A stretch of 64,000 nt of DNA from Chryseobacterium viscerum (lineage in GTDB: Bacteria > Bacteroidota > Bacteroidia > Flavobacteriales > Weeksellaceae): contig NZ_JAPDFT010000001.1 in the NCBI RefSeq assembly GCF_025949665.1, forward strand, positions 1,240,001 through 1,304,000, read 5' to 3'. The translations under genes and the position numbers were made by a program. The notes under the pieces are model-generated. The model was not told the DNA's origin. It was given only the letters and a program-made list of their open reading frames with translations, and ran no database searches. Positions 1-10,292 of this stretch are shown here, piece after piece. Every line of letters begins with the position of its first letter. The first letter of the stretch is position 1.

Positions 1-60
1 AAAGTGTTAAATTTGCGAAGTTTTAATAAACTAATTACTAACTCAGAAAACAACATTGGA

Positions 61-1668
61 ATGAAAAAAATCTATATCGGTGCATTTACCTTATGCACTG
101 TCCTGGGATTAGCTCAGGAAGTGGTGTGGCAGAAAGACATCAAATCCTCTACCCAGGATTTTCTTAGCCAGATTACCACAACCATTGATCAGCAATATTT
201 GATTACAGGAAGTTCTATACAGTCAGGAAGCGGGAAGATGGAGGCTGGAAGTAAGCAGAATAATGGGTATGATTTTCATCTTATCAAACTCAACCAGCAG
301 GGTGAAGAAGCCTGGGAAAAATACTTTTCCGGACAAAACCATGATTATTTATCAGCAACCGTTACCACACAAGATGGTGGATTTCTATTAGCCGGAACCT
401 CTTATTCAGGAAAAGGATTGGATAAAAAAGAGGATTCCAAAGGAGGATCAGATATCTGGCTGATCAGAATCAATGAATTCGGAGATGAATTGTGGCAAAA
501 GACTTTAGGAAGCTCTTCAGATGAAGAAGCCAGAGCTGTAATCCAAACTACAGACTTAGGATTCTTTGTTGCAGGCAATGTTCAAAATTCTTCAAAAGTT
601 TATGGCTCTAAAGACGTCTTAATTACCAGAATCGATAAAAACGGAAAAGAACTTTCCCAATTAATCTTAGGCGGAAAAGGCTTAGACGAAGTGGAGAAAA
701 TGATTCCAACGAGAGATGGAGGAGCTTTATTGGGAATTTATTCCAGGAGTTTAGCTGTACAAAGTAAAATGTATAATGTACAAAGTCCTCAAAATACATC
801 CGACACCCGACAACTGACAACTGTACAAAAACAAAGCGAAAACTTCGGTGAAGGAGACTACTGGATCGTCAAGTTAGACAAAAACGGAAAAGTAGAATGG
901 GAAAAAAACTTTGGAGGCAAAGGTGATGATCATATCAGAACGCTAGCATTAACTTCAAATGGCTTTGTTATCGGTGGAGAATCCAGATCAGAAAGATCAG
1001 GCAATAAAACGGTAGGTCTGGAAGAAGGAACAGATCTTTGGCTGATTTCTTTAAATGAAAGAGGAGAAGAGCAGTGGCAGAAATCCTACAATTTCAAGAA
1101 CCGTGATATCCTGATGGGAATGAGCGTTCTTCATTCTGCGGATGACAAATCTTCCAAAGGTATTCTATTAGGAGGCTATACTCAGGCTGAAGGAAGAATA
1201 CAGACAGATGATGAAACTTTTTGGATGCTGTATTTGGATCAGAATGGCAATGAACAGTGGAGAAAACATGTGAAAGGAGAATCCAGACAAAAAGAAGAGA
1301 GACTTTCAGATTTAAAGCTGAACAGAGACGGTTCTATTGTTCTGGCAGGAACCAGCGCAGAAGAACTGGGTAAAGAAAACTGGAAAATTGTGAAACTGGG
1401 AGATAAACAGGTTGATCAGTTGATTGAAAAATATGATATCAAAATCTATCCGAATCCTGTTTCAGATTATGCTTACGTAGAAATCGGCTTTGAATTTAAA
1501 GATGCTGATATTCTGTTGTATGATATGAGCGGAAGACAGCTTCAAAGTATAAAAACCAAGAACAGAGTGACTAAGATCAATACACAGGCTTTGGTTCAGG
1601 GAGCTTATCTGGTGACTATAAGAACTGATAACAATAAAAGAATAAGTGCTAAATTAATAAAAATATAA
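61..1668 (+). CDS. Secreted beta-propeller-like protein with T9SS type A sorting domain
   Basis: Predicted 535-residue exported protein. Residues 1-18 form a Sec signal peptide ending LGLA-Q. The body consists of recurring blocks of the form GG-DxWLIxLNxxGxxxWxKxxGG, which resemble the delta-60 type repeats expected to fold as a beta-propeller. Residues from about 458 onward (KIYPNPVSD to AKLIKI) are a type A Por secretion tail, so after Sec export the protein should be sorted by the type IX system to the cell surface or medium. The ATG at 61 is preferred to an upstream in-frame GTG because it puts the signal peptide at the N terminus. The next gene starts 16 bases downstream, so this is the first gene of an apparent operon with two RHS-like genes. 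The specific role is unknown; carrier or surface anchor for the RHS proteins is inference. Confidence 0.8.
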   Translation: MKKIYIGAFTLCTVLGLAQEVVWQKDIKSSTQDFLSQITTTIDQQYLITGSSIQSGSGKMEAGSKQNNGYDFHLIKLNQQGEEAWEKYFSGQNHDYLSATVTTQDGGFLLAGTSYSGKGLDKKEDSKGGSDIWLIRINEFGDELWQKTLGSSSDEEARAVIQTTDLGFFVAGNVQNSSKVYGSKDVLITRIDKNGKELSQLILGGKGLDEVEKMIPTRDGGALLGIYSRSLAVQSKMYNVQSPQNTSDTRQLTTVQKQSENFGEGDYWIVKLDKNGKVEWEKNFGGKGDDHIRTLALTSNGFVIGGESRSERSGNKTVGLEEGTDLWLISLNERGEEQWQKSYNFKNRDILMGMSVLHSADDKSSKGILLGGYTQAEGRIQTDDETFWMLYLDQNGNEQWRKHVKGESRQKEERLSDLKLNRDGSIVLAGTSAEELGKENWKIVKLGDKQVDQLIEKYDIKIYPNPVSDYAYVEIGFEFKDADILLYDMSGRQLQSIKTKNRVTKINTQALVQGAYLVTIRTDNNKRISAKLIKI

Positions 1669-1684
1669 TAATACAAATAGGAAA

Positions 1685-4600
1685 ATGAAAAAAGTATATT
1701 TATCACTATCATTATTATTGTCGTTCAGCGTTTTTGCGCAACAAAACAATAAAACACCTTATACTCCTAATGTTCATGCTCCTGAAGTTTCAAATTTAGG
1801 AAAATATTTAGATTATCCTGTAGACATATCAACAGGAGTTCCAAAAATTGAAGTACCATTATATGAAGTCATTAGTGGTAAGCTTAAATTACCCATAAGT
1901 TTGTCATATCATGCAAGTGGTATTAAGGTAAATCAAGAGGAATCTAATGTAGGATTGGGGTGGAATTTAAATGCAGGGGGTTCAATTATCAGAAATATTA
2001 AAGATGTTCCTGATGATTATAGTAGTTTTGGGTTTTTATTTACTGGGGGAAGTATCCCTGTTGTTAATGATATAGCTGATTTTCAGGGACCTGTTGGTAC
2101 TACAGGAAATAATGATCTTTTAAAAAGCTATTATGGATTTTTAAATTATTCTCCACTTCATAGAGATACACAGACAGATTCTTATACTATTAACACAAAT
2201 GCAGGAATATCAGGTGAATTTTATATTAATAATAATTTACAATTTGTAAGTGCTGAAATTGATCCAATAAATATTAATGCTAATTTACCGCTTAATACAA
2301 TAGAATTAAAAGATGAAAGTGGAAATATTTATCGTTTCGGGAAGAGTCTTCAAAATGAAAATGCTTATGATAAAATAACAAGTTCTTATACTCCAGATCC
2401 ATCAGATGATCCAAATGCAAACCCCGGCCTAAATATGCCAAGTAATTATTTACCTTATAATTCTGCATGGCACTTAACTGAGATTATTTCAGCTGATGGA
2501 TTAGATGTAATACAAATAAAATATAGGAAAAATTCTGATTATGGGATAGCCTCATTAATAGAGAAACGTTCTTATACATATACTCAAGGAATTATGTCTC
2601 CACAATCCGAAAGAAAAAATGGGGCTTATCATCAAATAAGTTCAGAATATACGATTGATAAGATAATATCCAAAGATGCTGTTATAAAGTTTGATTATGC
2701 TTATGATAGACAGGACAGACCCACAAACCCTGATGCTTCAATTAATATTCCTAGAATTTCTGGTCTAACGATTTATGATAAGAATAATGTTGCTATTAAA
2801 AAGATTATTCTTGAAAATAATAGTTATTTTGATCGTTTTTCTTCAAGTCTTTATTATAATCATTATCTTCAACCTTTACCATCTTTTTTCCTTAAAAGTT
2901 TAAAACTTAGTGGAGTGAAGTTTTTAGATAAGAATGATAATCTAATAAATAAATATCATTTTGATTATGATTCTACTCAATTACCAACGAAAAATTCAGC
3001 ATCTATCGACTTTTGGGGATATTATAATGGAAAGAATAACACAACTTTGTTACCAACTCTAGCATCTGATCTTGTATATACTCCAGAATCAATGAATTAT
3101 GATAGTCGAGAAACAAATTTCAATTATATGAAAGCTGGAATTTTAACCAAGATTACATATCCAACGGGTGGATCTACATCTTATGAATATGAACCAAATT
3201 ACTTCCTCACATCAAAGCAGGAGCAAGGTTTAGGTATTTATGATAAAAGTTTTACTTATTATGCTCTCAAAAGTAATGCTAATTGTACAGAAGGGCAAGA
3301 ATTAATTTCACAACCGCAAATAATCAAAGAATTTATAGTAACAGAAGATATTGCAAATGTTGTTATAAACTTCGGAGTATTTTTTTCCGACTTTTATCCA
3401 CAAAATGTTGGTGGAAATTTCATAGCTCCTAAAGCAATTGTAAAAGTTGATGGTTGGCAGAAAATAATAACACACGGACCAACAGGATCAAACACGCCAA
3501 AAACTGAATCCTTTTCCTTCCCTGTTCACAAAGGTTCCGTAATAAGAATAGAACTTTATACAAATAATGCGTTTCCCCCTTCCATGTCTTCACCATGTAA
3601 TAGTCCGTTTATTTCAGTACAAGGTAATTATAAATATTATGCTTCAGTACCAACACAACAGATTGAACCTAAACAAGCAGGAGGATTAAGAGTAAAGTCA
3701 ATTTTAAGTTATGATAATAATAATTCATTGGTTTTGCGAAAAGCCTATGAGTATGGTTCGAAGAAATCTGGATCTAATAGTATTGGAATAGGTAAAATTA
3801 TATCCAATCCGTATGAATTAGAAAATTATTACAAATCTTTAGAACTTGAGGCAATCAATAAATTAACGGGAATTTGTGCGGGATATGAACATAAAGAAAA
3901 GGTTTGGTTAAATACGAATCCATTAGTAGAATTAGGATATAATAATGGGGCACCCGTTTATTACGATAAAGTAACAGAGTATGTTGAAGATCAGAATAAT
4001 ATAGGGAATAGTTTAGGGAAAACTGAATATTTTTATTCTTCGCAAGGAGTTGATTTTCTACCATCAGCTAATTATTATAAAACATATAACACTTTTATAT
4101 ATCCAAAATGGAAAAAAGGTAACTTATTAAAAAAAATAGATTATAAAAAGGAAAATATTCAATTTCTGCCAACTTATTCTGAAGAAAATAAGTATATAGA
4201 TCTTATAGAAAATAGAATTAGGAATTTTAATATTTTTGAAAAAGATTCCGAATATCAGAGTCCCGTATGTGCGCAAGGACAAGTGTCTGGATACTTAGAT
4301 AATAACCCAAATAGGTTTTTGTATTTTAATGATTATGTTTCTGTTGGAAAAAGAGTACTAGATACAAAAACAATAAAGCAATACTTATACAACAATGGAA
4401 ATGTAGCAGAACCAACAACAGTAATTAGATATGAATATGCCAATCCATCTCACTATCAGTTAACAAAAGAAATAGTAACCTCTCCTGATGATATAATAAG
4501 TGAGACGAGCTATAACTACGCTTACGAAAAGAATAACCAAAAACTAATAGATGCTCATATAATTGGGATTCCATTGGAAACGATCGTAAGAAAAAAACAA

Positions 4601-5146
4601 AATTTAACAGATACAGGAAAAATTATTTCTAAGAATGAAACAAGATATGATAACCCTGCCAATTTATTCCCAAGTTCTGTACTGTCTTACGATATTCAAA
4701 GTAATAATTCGATAACAGAAGCAACTTTTGATAAATATGATACTAAGGGCAATTTAATCCAATATACAACAAAAGATGGAGTTTCCACAGCAATCATCTG
4801 GGGGTATAATCTAACTCAGCCTATTGCTAAAATAGAAGGTGCGAAATTAACAGATATTCAACAGTCGTTAATTGATTCCATTGTTAATGCATCCAATACT
4901 GATGCTTCTATAGCAGCTAATAATGATGAAACTTCACTTTTATCTGTATTGAATACATTCAGAAATAGTTTGCCAAACTTTCAGATCACAACCTATACTT
5001 ATGATCCACTAATTGGAGTTAGAAGTATTACTCCGCCATCCGGAATCAGAGAAAGCTATGTTTATGACTCAGCTAACAGGCTTGAAAAAGTGATTGATGT
5101 GAATGGCAAAGTGCTTAAGGAGATGAAATACAATTATAAAAACTAA
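1685..5146 (+). CDS. SpvB/RHS-like secreted protein with YD repeats
   Basis: 1153-residue protein with a Sec signal peptide (MKKVYLSLSLLLSFSVFAQQ). The N-terminal part (DYPVDISTGVPKIEVPLYEV, then LPISLSYHASGIKV and VGLGWNLNAGGSIIR) is the conserved start of large Bacteroidota proteins found directly upstream of RHS genes and resembles the SpvB/TcaB-type entry domain. The C terminus contains YD-type repeats (TYTYDPLIGVRSITPPSGI, then YVYDSANRLEKVIDVNGKVL) but no RHS core box and no toxin tip. It is very likely a structural partner of the next gene, 8 bases away. Base composition through the middle of the gene is markedly AT-rich compared with the following RHS core. Function as part of the shell or delivery structure is inference from architecture and operon position. 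Confidence 0.75.
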   Translation: MKKVYLSLSLLLSFSVFAQQNNKTPYTPNVHAPEVSNLGKYLDYPVDISTGVPKIEVPLYEVISGKLKLPISLSYHASGIKVNQEESNVGLGWNLNAGGSIIRNIKDVPDDYSSFGFLFTGGSIPVVNDIADFQGPVGTTGNNDLLKSYYGFLNYSPLHRDTQTDSYTINTNAGISGEFYINNNLQFVSAEIDPININANLPLNTIELKDESGNIYRFGKSLQNENAYDKITSSYTPDPSDDPNANPGLNMPSNYLPYNSAWHLTEIISADGLDVIQIKYRKNSDYGIASLIEKRSYTYTQGIMSPQSERKNGAYHQISSEYTIDKIISKDAVIKFDYAYDRQDRPTNPDASINIPRISGLTIYDKNNVAIKKIILENNSYFDRFSSSLYYNHYLQPLPSFFLKSLKLSGVKFLDKNDNLINKYHFDYDSTQLPTKNSASIDFWGYYNGKNNTTLLPTLASDLVYTPESMNYDSRETNFNYMKAGILTKITYPTGGSTSYEYEPNYFLTSKQEQGLGIYDKSFTYYALKSNANCTEGQELISQPQIIKEFIVTEDIANVVINFGVFFSDFYPQNVGGNFIAPKAIVKVDGWQKIITHGPTGSNTPKTESFSFPVHKGSVIRIELYTNNAFPPSMSSPCNSPFISVQGNYKYYASVPTQQIEPKQAGGLRVKSILSYDNNNSLVLRKAYEYGSKKSGSNSIGIGKIISNPYELENYYKSLELEAINKLTGICAGYEHKEKVWLNTNPLVELGYNNGAPVYYDKVTEYVEDQNNIGNSLGKTEYFYSSQGVDFLPSANYYKTYNTFIYPKWKKGNLLKKIDYKKENIQFLPTYSEENKYIDLIENRIRNFNIFEKDSEYQSPVCAQGQVSGYLDNNPNRFLYFNDYVSVGKRVLDTKTIKQYLYNNGNVAEPTTVIRYEYANPSHYQLTKEIVTSPDDIISETSYNYAYEKNNQKLIDAHIIGIPLETIVRKKQNLTDTGKIISKNETRYDNPANLFPSSVLSYDIQSNNSITEATFDKYDTKGNLIQYTTKDGVSTAIIWGYNLTQPIAKIEGAKLTDIQQSLIDSIVNASNTDASIAANNDETSLLSVLNTFRNSLPNFQITTYTYDPLIGVRSITPPSGIRESYVYDSANRLEKVIDVNGKVLKEMKYNYKN

Positions 5147-5154
5147 ACACAATC

Positions 5155-8100
5155 ATGAAAAAACTTATAATTCCTATAGGAATTCTTATCATGGGAACTG
5201 CCCAGGCGCAGCTTACCAATACAGAAAACTATGTGTATTCAAAGACCTATTTATCAGATCCTACACTTGCCAATGTCAAGACCTCCGAAACGGTTCAGTA
5301 TTTTGACGGCTTGGGAAGACCTAAACAAATCGTCAACGTAAAATCTTCCCCATTGGGAAAAGATGTAGTCACTCCCATTAAATACGATGCGTTCGGAAGA
5401 CAGGTTCAGGAGTATCTTCCTGTTCCCCAGGCAGGAACTCTTAACGGAGCTATTATTCCTGATCCATTATCAAATGTGAGCAGTACGCCTTATGGTTCAG
5501 AGAAAATTTATTCAGAGAAGATTCTTGAAAACTCACCATTAGACCGTATTTTAGGGCAAAAACAAGTTGGAACTGCATGGGATAACAAACCTGTACAATT
5601 TGGATATGATGCCAATGCAGATGGCGAGGTTAAAAAATATACAGCCACTTTTAACTATACCACTTTTACAGCAAGTCTTACGTTATCTGGTTCTTATGGA
5701 ATAGGACAGTTATACAAAAATACGATTACCGATGAAGACGGCAACCTGACCATTGAGTTTAAAAACGGACAGGGCCAGGTTGTATTAGTAAGAAAGGTGA
5801 TCAGTGCTACAGAAAATGCAGATACCTATTATGTTTACAATGATTATAACCAACTGGCTTATGTGATTCCTCCCAAAGCTTCTGTAGAAGCAGATCCCAA
5901 TACGGTCCTTAATGATTTATGTTATCAGTATAAATATGACGGGAGAAGCCGTCTGGTAGAAAAGAAACTACCTGGTAAAGGGTGGGAATATATGGTGTAT
6001 AATAAAGCTGATCAGCTTATCCTGACCCAGGATACAGTTCTTAAAGGAAAAGGACAATGGCTTTTTACCAAATATGATCAGTTTGGAAGAACTGTTTATA
6101 CCGGAATCACAAATAATGCTGCCAACAGGACATCAATGCAAAACAGTGTTAATGCCAATGCTAATTTATATGAAACCAGGACTGCTACAGCGGGGTTGAC
6201 CTTAAACGGCATGCCGGTATATTATACTAATCTTTCGACTCCTACCGGTGTTACCCAGGTCTTAAGCGTTAATTATTATGATACCTATCCTGTATATAGT
6301 TTTAATCCTGCACTGCCAGCGAATACACCTGATATGACCGTCTTAACGGAAACTCCTACCCCTGACGGTAGAAGTACCAAAGGCTTACCTGTGATGAGTT
6401 TTGTAAAAAATATTGAAGATGATAACTGGACAAAGAAGTATACTTATTACGATCAAAAGGGGAGGGTTATTGGAACTCATTCCATCAATCATTTAGGAGG
6501 CTATACCAGAACAGAATCTGAGTTGGATTTTACCGGAATACCAAAGAAAACGATTACTCTTCATAAGAGATTAGCGAATGAACCTGGAGTTACCATCACA
6601 GAACGTTTTGACTATGATAATCAGAACAGATTACTGGCTCATAAGCATCAGGTAGATGATAAACCGGAACAAATCCTGACACAAAACAGCTATAACGAGA
6701 TCTCACAGCTTACAAACAAAAAAGTAGGCAATAATCTTCAAAGTATTGATTATAATTATAATATCAGAGGCTGGCTGACCCATATTAATAAAGGTCAGAT
6801 GACAGTTCCTGATTTAGGAGGAAAGCTATTTTCCTACGAAATCAAATACAATCAGATGAATGGAATAGAGAATCCTGATCCGGCATTATTTTCCGGGAAA
6901 AATGTAAAGGCGAAATACAATGGTAATATAGCAGAAGTAGACTGGAGAGCCGTAGAATCTATAGGAGCCAATCCTCCTATACAACCTAAGAGATACGGTT
7001 ATGCCTATGATGCGTTGAACAGACTGTCAGCAGGGTATTATCAAAATCCTGTGAACCCTTACAGCAAAGAACATACAGAATCCTTAGCGTATGACCTGAA
7101 TGGGAATATAAAAAGCCTTTACCGTACTGCTGCTTTGGAAGGAAATAATACAACCGCTACAGTCATTGATGAATTGGAATATATTTACGGATCCAATAAT
7201 CTGACCAATCAGGTATCCATCATTAAAGACCACAAAAATAATCCATCAGGATATGAAGGTGGAGGAGGAACGATTCAGTATGACAGCAATGGAAATATGT
7301 GGCAGATGCCGGATAAAAATATAACCAAGATTACATATAATCATCTGAATCTTCCCAATAAGATTGAATATGGAAACCTAGGGCTCTCTGGCCTTCATAA
7401 TTACCTGTACAGAGCAGACGGAGTTCGTCTTCAGAAAAAGCTTCCCAAAAGTGAGTGTGGAATCATCAATTGTTATACTGTAACTGAGATTACTGATTAT
7501 CTTGATGGATTTCAATATTATCGCAACGAATCAGACAATAATGGGGGAGGCGGTATCGAAGAACTCAGCATGATCACTGAAAAATTAAAATATGCATACG
7601 AACAACAGGCTTACAGTACTGAAAGTGGGATTGCAATAGCACCGGCAGCTCCTTTAGGAATAACTACTATTAAGACTCCTCAACTCATGTTCTTTCCTAC
7701 AGCAGAAGGTTTTTATGATTACGGGAAAGATCAGTATATTTACCAATATAAAGATCATTTGGGGAATGTCAGGATAAGTTATGCAAGAAACAGCGTAGGT
7801 TCTCTTGAAATTACAGACGCTAATGATTATTACCCTTTTGGAATGAACCACTTAAAAACAGGAAATGCTTTCTTCGGATCTGGAAGTTATAAGAATTACA
7901 AATATAATGGTAAAGAACTTCAGGAGACGGGGATGTATGATTATGGTGCAAGGTTTTATATGACAGATATCGGACGTTGGGGAGTATTAGATAATTACAG
8001 TGAGAATTATTTTCCTACTTCCCCTTATAGTTATGTAGCAAATAATCCAACTAAATTTATTGATATAAACGGGGAGTGGATATATATTAATGATCAAAAT

Positions 8101-8829
8101 GGAACACAATACAGATACCATAATGGCGCGACACAACATCAAGTAGATGGTAAATGGACCAATATTGATGCAAGTACTCAATTATCAGATTATGTTGTTC
8201 AGACTATAGCAGGATTAAATCATTTAGACAAAAATACTTCAATAGGAAAAACAATGATTGGATATTTTGATCAGGCACAAGGAAAAGATGGAAAAACGAG
8301 AGATATTTATTTTAATTCTACTAATGGTGATTCACAAATAAAATATGGTATCAGCAATATAATTGACTTAAATACATCTTCAACCAAAGGAGTTTGGACT
8401 ACTTCGGGTAATGACTCTAAATATTCTCCTTTATACACAACAATAGCACATGAAATGGGGCATATTTATGAAAACTATGCTTTAGGAGTAACTTCTCAAT
8501 CCGATACAAGATTTGGACCTAACAGCACAACAGCGGAAATATATGGTACACACGTAGAAAATATTGTAAGAGCTGAGTCGGGTCTACCATTGCGAACAAA
8601 TTATGGTAGTATTTGTTTAGGCTCTACTTGTATTCCTAATAATGAAGGAAGGTTAATAGATAATGCGGGAAGTAGTATTTATTACAATTCAAATGGAGGT
8701 CAAATATCTCCTACTCCTAGTGTTCAAAGCGTTCTTAATGTTAACAGCACAATATTGCAAAACAGATATAATTATATTGGAGCTGCTGGATATTATAAAT
8801 TGCAAAAATTCAAAAATCGCCCTAGATAA
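5155..8829 (+). CDS. RHS-repeat polymorphic toxin with M91/NleD-like metallopeptidase tip
   Basis: 1224-residue exported protein. A signal peptide (residues 1-19, ending AQAQ) is followed by a Bacteroidota RHS N-terminal region (VQYFDGLGRPKQIVNVK, the DUF6443-type start), many YD repeats, and an RHS-associated core at about 915-970 (YNGKELQETGMYDYGARFYM, then SPYSYVANNPTKFIDINGEW). The variable tip begins after DINGEW and is about 250 residues long. It contains a zincin motif, HEMGH at residues 1099-1103, and a downstream block with EN, R, E, GLPLR and Y near 1134-1150. That arrangement matches M91 (NleD-type) effector peptidases, so a zinc protease effector is the best call. The codon composition becomes more AT-rich in the tip, as expected for an exchanged module. 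The lipoprotein 17 bases downstream is the candidate immunity gene. Export by Sec rather than T6SS is indicated by the signal peptide; the target is unknown. Confidence 0.82.
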   Translation: MKKLIIPIGILIMGTAQAQLTNTENYVYSKTYLSDPTLANVKTSETVQYFDGLGRPKQIVNVKSSPLGKDVVTPIKYDAFGRQVQEYLPVPQAGTLNGAIIPDPLSNVSSTPYGSEKIYSEKILENSPLDRILGQKQVGTAWDNKPVQFGYDANADGEVKKYTATFNYTTFTASLTLSGSYGIGQLYKNTITDEDGNLTIEFKNGQGQVVLVRKVISATENADTYYVYNDYNQLAYVIPPKASVEADPNTVLNDLCYQYKYDGRSRLVEKKLPGKGWEYMVYNKADQLILTQDTVLKGKGQWLFTKYDQFGRTVYTGITNNAANRTSMQNSVNANANLYETRTATAGLTLNGMPVYYTNLSTPTGVTQVLSVNYYDTYPVYSFNPALPANTPDMTVLTETPTPDGRSTKGLPVMSFVKNIEDDNWTKKYTYYDQKGRVIGTHSINHLGGYTRTESELDFTGIPKKTITLHKRLANEPGVTITERFDYDNQNRLLAHKHQVDDKPEQILTQNSYNEISQLTNKKVGNNLQSIDYNYNIRGWLTHINKGQMTVPDLGGKLFSYEIKYNQMNGIENPDPALFSGKNVKAKYNGNIAEVDWRAVESIGANPPIQPKRYGYAYDALNRLSAGYYQNPVNPYSKEHTESLAYDLNGNIKSLYRTAALEGNNTTATVIDELEYIYGSNNLTNQVSIIKDHKNNPSGYEGGGGTIQYDSNGNMWQMPDKNITKITYNHLNLPNKIEYGNLGLSGLHNYLYRADGVRLQKKLPKSECGIINCYTVTEITDYLDGFQYYRNESDNNGGGGIEELSMITEKLKYAYEQQAYSTESGIAIAPAAPLGITTIKTPQLMFFPTAEGFYDYGKDQYIYQYKDHLGNVRISYARNSVGSLEITDANDYYPFGMNHLKTGNAFFGSGSYKNYKYNGKELQETGMYDYGARFYMTDIGRWGVLDNYSENYFPTSPYSYVANNPTKFIDINGEWIYINDQNGTQYRYHNGATQHQVDGKWTNIDASTQLSDYVVQTIAGLNHLDKNTSIGKTMIGYFDQAQGKDGKTRDIYFNSTNGDSQIKYGISNIIDLNTSSTKGVWTTSGNDSKYSPLYTTIAHEMGHIYENYALGVTSQSDTRFGPNSTTAEIYGTHVENIVRAESGLPLRTNYGSICLGSTCIPNNEGRLIDNAGSSIYYNSNGGQISPTPSVQSVLNVNSTILQNRYNYIGAAGYYKLQKFKNRPR

Positions 8830-8846
8830 ACAATAAACTTTTGAAA

Positions 8847-9578
8847 ATGAAAAATTTTTTTTTATTATTAAGTATTATGTTATTTTCTTCGTGTAATTCC
8901 CAAGGAAAGATAACTCTGAGACAAATGAATGAAAATTTATTAAAAGATAAAAATTCTATTACCTATAGTGATCCCAAGACAATAAAAATGCTTACAGAAG
9001 CATATAAGGTTTTTAGATTGTTGGGGGTAAAGTCTTGTGATATAAATCCTGACAAAAAATATTCTCAGATTTATATAGAAGACGGTTTCCACGATGAACA
9101 AGGTTTTTACAATGGGATTTTTATAATAAATAATAAAAATGTTTGTGAGGTTACCACAAGTCCTTATAAATTACATCAAGACAGTCTTTCCTATACTAAA
9201 GTCAAGGAAAAAGATATTTCATATGATGAAATGGTTTTCTACACTAAAAAACTTTCTATTGAAGATTTTAAGAATAAATATCCTGATGAATATTTTAGGT
9301 ACGAATTGGTTAGGCAAAATAAAGTCAATGCTTTTGAAAAGTGTTTAGCAATTGATCAATATACCCCAAAATCAATTGTTTATGCTCGAAACCATTACTT
9401 TACAGGAGAAAAAGTGCAAACTTATAATTTACCAATAAAGTATAGTGATATTAAAAATGGTATAGAAGAATTGCCTTATTTTAAGGAAAATAAGAAGAAA
9501 GAATTTACAGAGTGTATCAATGAATTGAATATATTAAAAATACACAATTCATCGATTAAAACTTCATCCTTTCAGTAA
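8847..9578 (+). CDS. Lipoprotein, candidate immunity protein for the RHS metallopeptidase tip
   Basis: 243-residue protein with a clear lipoprotein signal (MKNFFLLLSIMLFSSC, lipobox FSSC with Cys at residue 16). It should be anchored in the periplasm or outer membrane. No family was recognised in the mature part, which is hydrophilic and AT-rich in codon use like the toxin tip before it. The ATG at 8847 is preferred to a TTG six bases earlier. Its place directly after a polymorphic toxin tip and directly before a strong terminator is typical of immunity genes, and a periplasmic location would suit a toxin arriving from outside. The immunity role is inference from position only. Confidence 0.6.
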   Translation: MKNFFLLLSIMLFSSCNSQGKITLRQMNENLLKDKNSITYSDPKTIKMLTEAYKVFRLLGVKSCDINPDKKYSQIYIEDGFHDEQGFYNGIFIINNKNVCEVTTSPYKLHQDSLSYTKVKEKDISYDEMVFYTKKLSIEDFKNKYPDEYFRYELVRQNKVNAFEKCLAIDQYTPKSIVYARNHYFTGEKVQTYNLPIKYSDIKNGIEELPYFKENKKKEFTECINELNILKIHNSSIKTSSFQ

Positions 9579-9608
9579 TTTAATACTGTAATCTGTTACA
9601 ATTATAGT

Positions 9609-9638
9609 AACAAAGCCTCGCGATTGCGAGGCTTTGTT
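9609..9638 (+). terminator. Intrinsic terminator of the RHS operon
   Basis: Perfect 13-bp stem (AACAAAGCCTCGC with its complement) around a GATT loop, 31 bases after the lipoprotein stop codon. Little T-tract beyond the stem, so it may work in both directions. Confidence 0.75.
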
Positions 9639-9977
9639 GTAGTATCTTGGGATAAATCTCGACATCTGATGAAAATATTATATTTTAAGCTCTTACTTAT
9701 AATCTTTTAATAGGGCTAAAAAGGTATTTTTATAATAAAAAGGAGAATAACCTCGCCCCCCCCCGCTGGCGCATTCTATGAGAAAAAGCAAGTGAAAAAT
9801 GTTAAAATTTTAAGAAGCAAACTTACAAGTATTCACAAAAGGAGTATTGCGCGATATTACAGCAAATGCCCGGCTAATAATTTTACATTTCATATTATTG
9901 ATGATCAGGAGGGAATGTTTTCCCCCCGCTCCCGCACGATTGTATCGTGTGGCAGATAATAAAGAAGAGGCTGTCCT

Positions 9978-10292
9978 CCGCTGGCGCGAGCGTCTCGCCC
10001 GTGTCCACAAATATAAAACCCGCTACAAAGTCTATGATTTTGAGTTGATAAAATAAAAGCCACTGCAATCGCAGTGGTTTTATTCATTTCCAGTATAGAG
10101 GAAAACTTAGGCTAGAGAGTTATAACTTATTAAGTCTCTTATTTATCAAGCAATTTTTCAGTCTGCTACCACTTTATTCTTTTCTTTTAGCTTGCTTTTA
10201 TACGAACCTTGCATGTTTACAGAGATTGTTCGTATTGACAACGCTTTAATAATATAAGTTTTATTATTTTTTATGGCAGAAATTAAATTTAA
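9978..10292 (+). repeat. Cassette-spacer repeat, copy 1 of 3
   Basis: About 315 bp. It starts with CCGCTGGCGCGAGCG and contains a CGAGCG/CGCTCG-type inverted motif (here with CGCCCG). Next come a short coding-like tail ending TTTGAGTTGATAAAATAA and a hairpin terminator (CCACTGC, AATC loop, GCAGTGG, then TTTTATT). A common AT-rich region ends near ATGGCAGAAATTAAATTTAA. A second nearly full copy lies at 10754-11069 and a truncated copy at 11716-11826. Each copy lies beside a small immunity-like gene. Confidence 0.85.
10052..10084 (+). terminator. Terminator inside repeat copy 1
   Basis: Stem AATAAAA(G)CCACTGC, loop AATC, GCAGTGGTTTTATT, with one bulged G and a T-rich right arm. The same hairpin is present in the second copy at about 10828-10860 and, altered, in the third at about 11790-11825. 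Confidence 0.7.

Noticed and set aside
9847..10087. Small open frames in both strands before the first immunity-like gene
   Set aside because: They cross the boundary of the repeat copy, and the matching frame in the second copy is stopped by TAG, so a maintained protein is unlikely.
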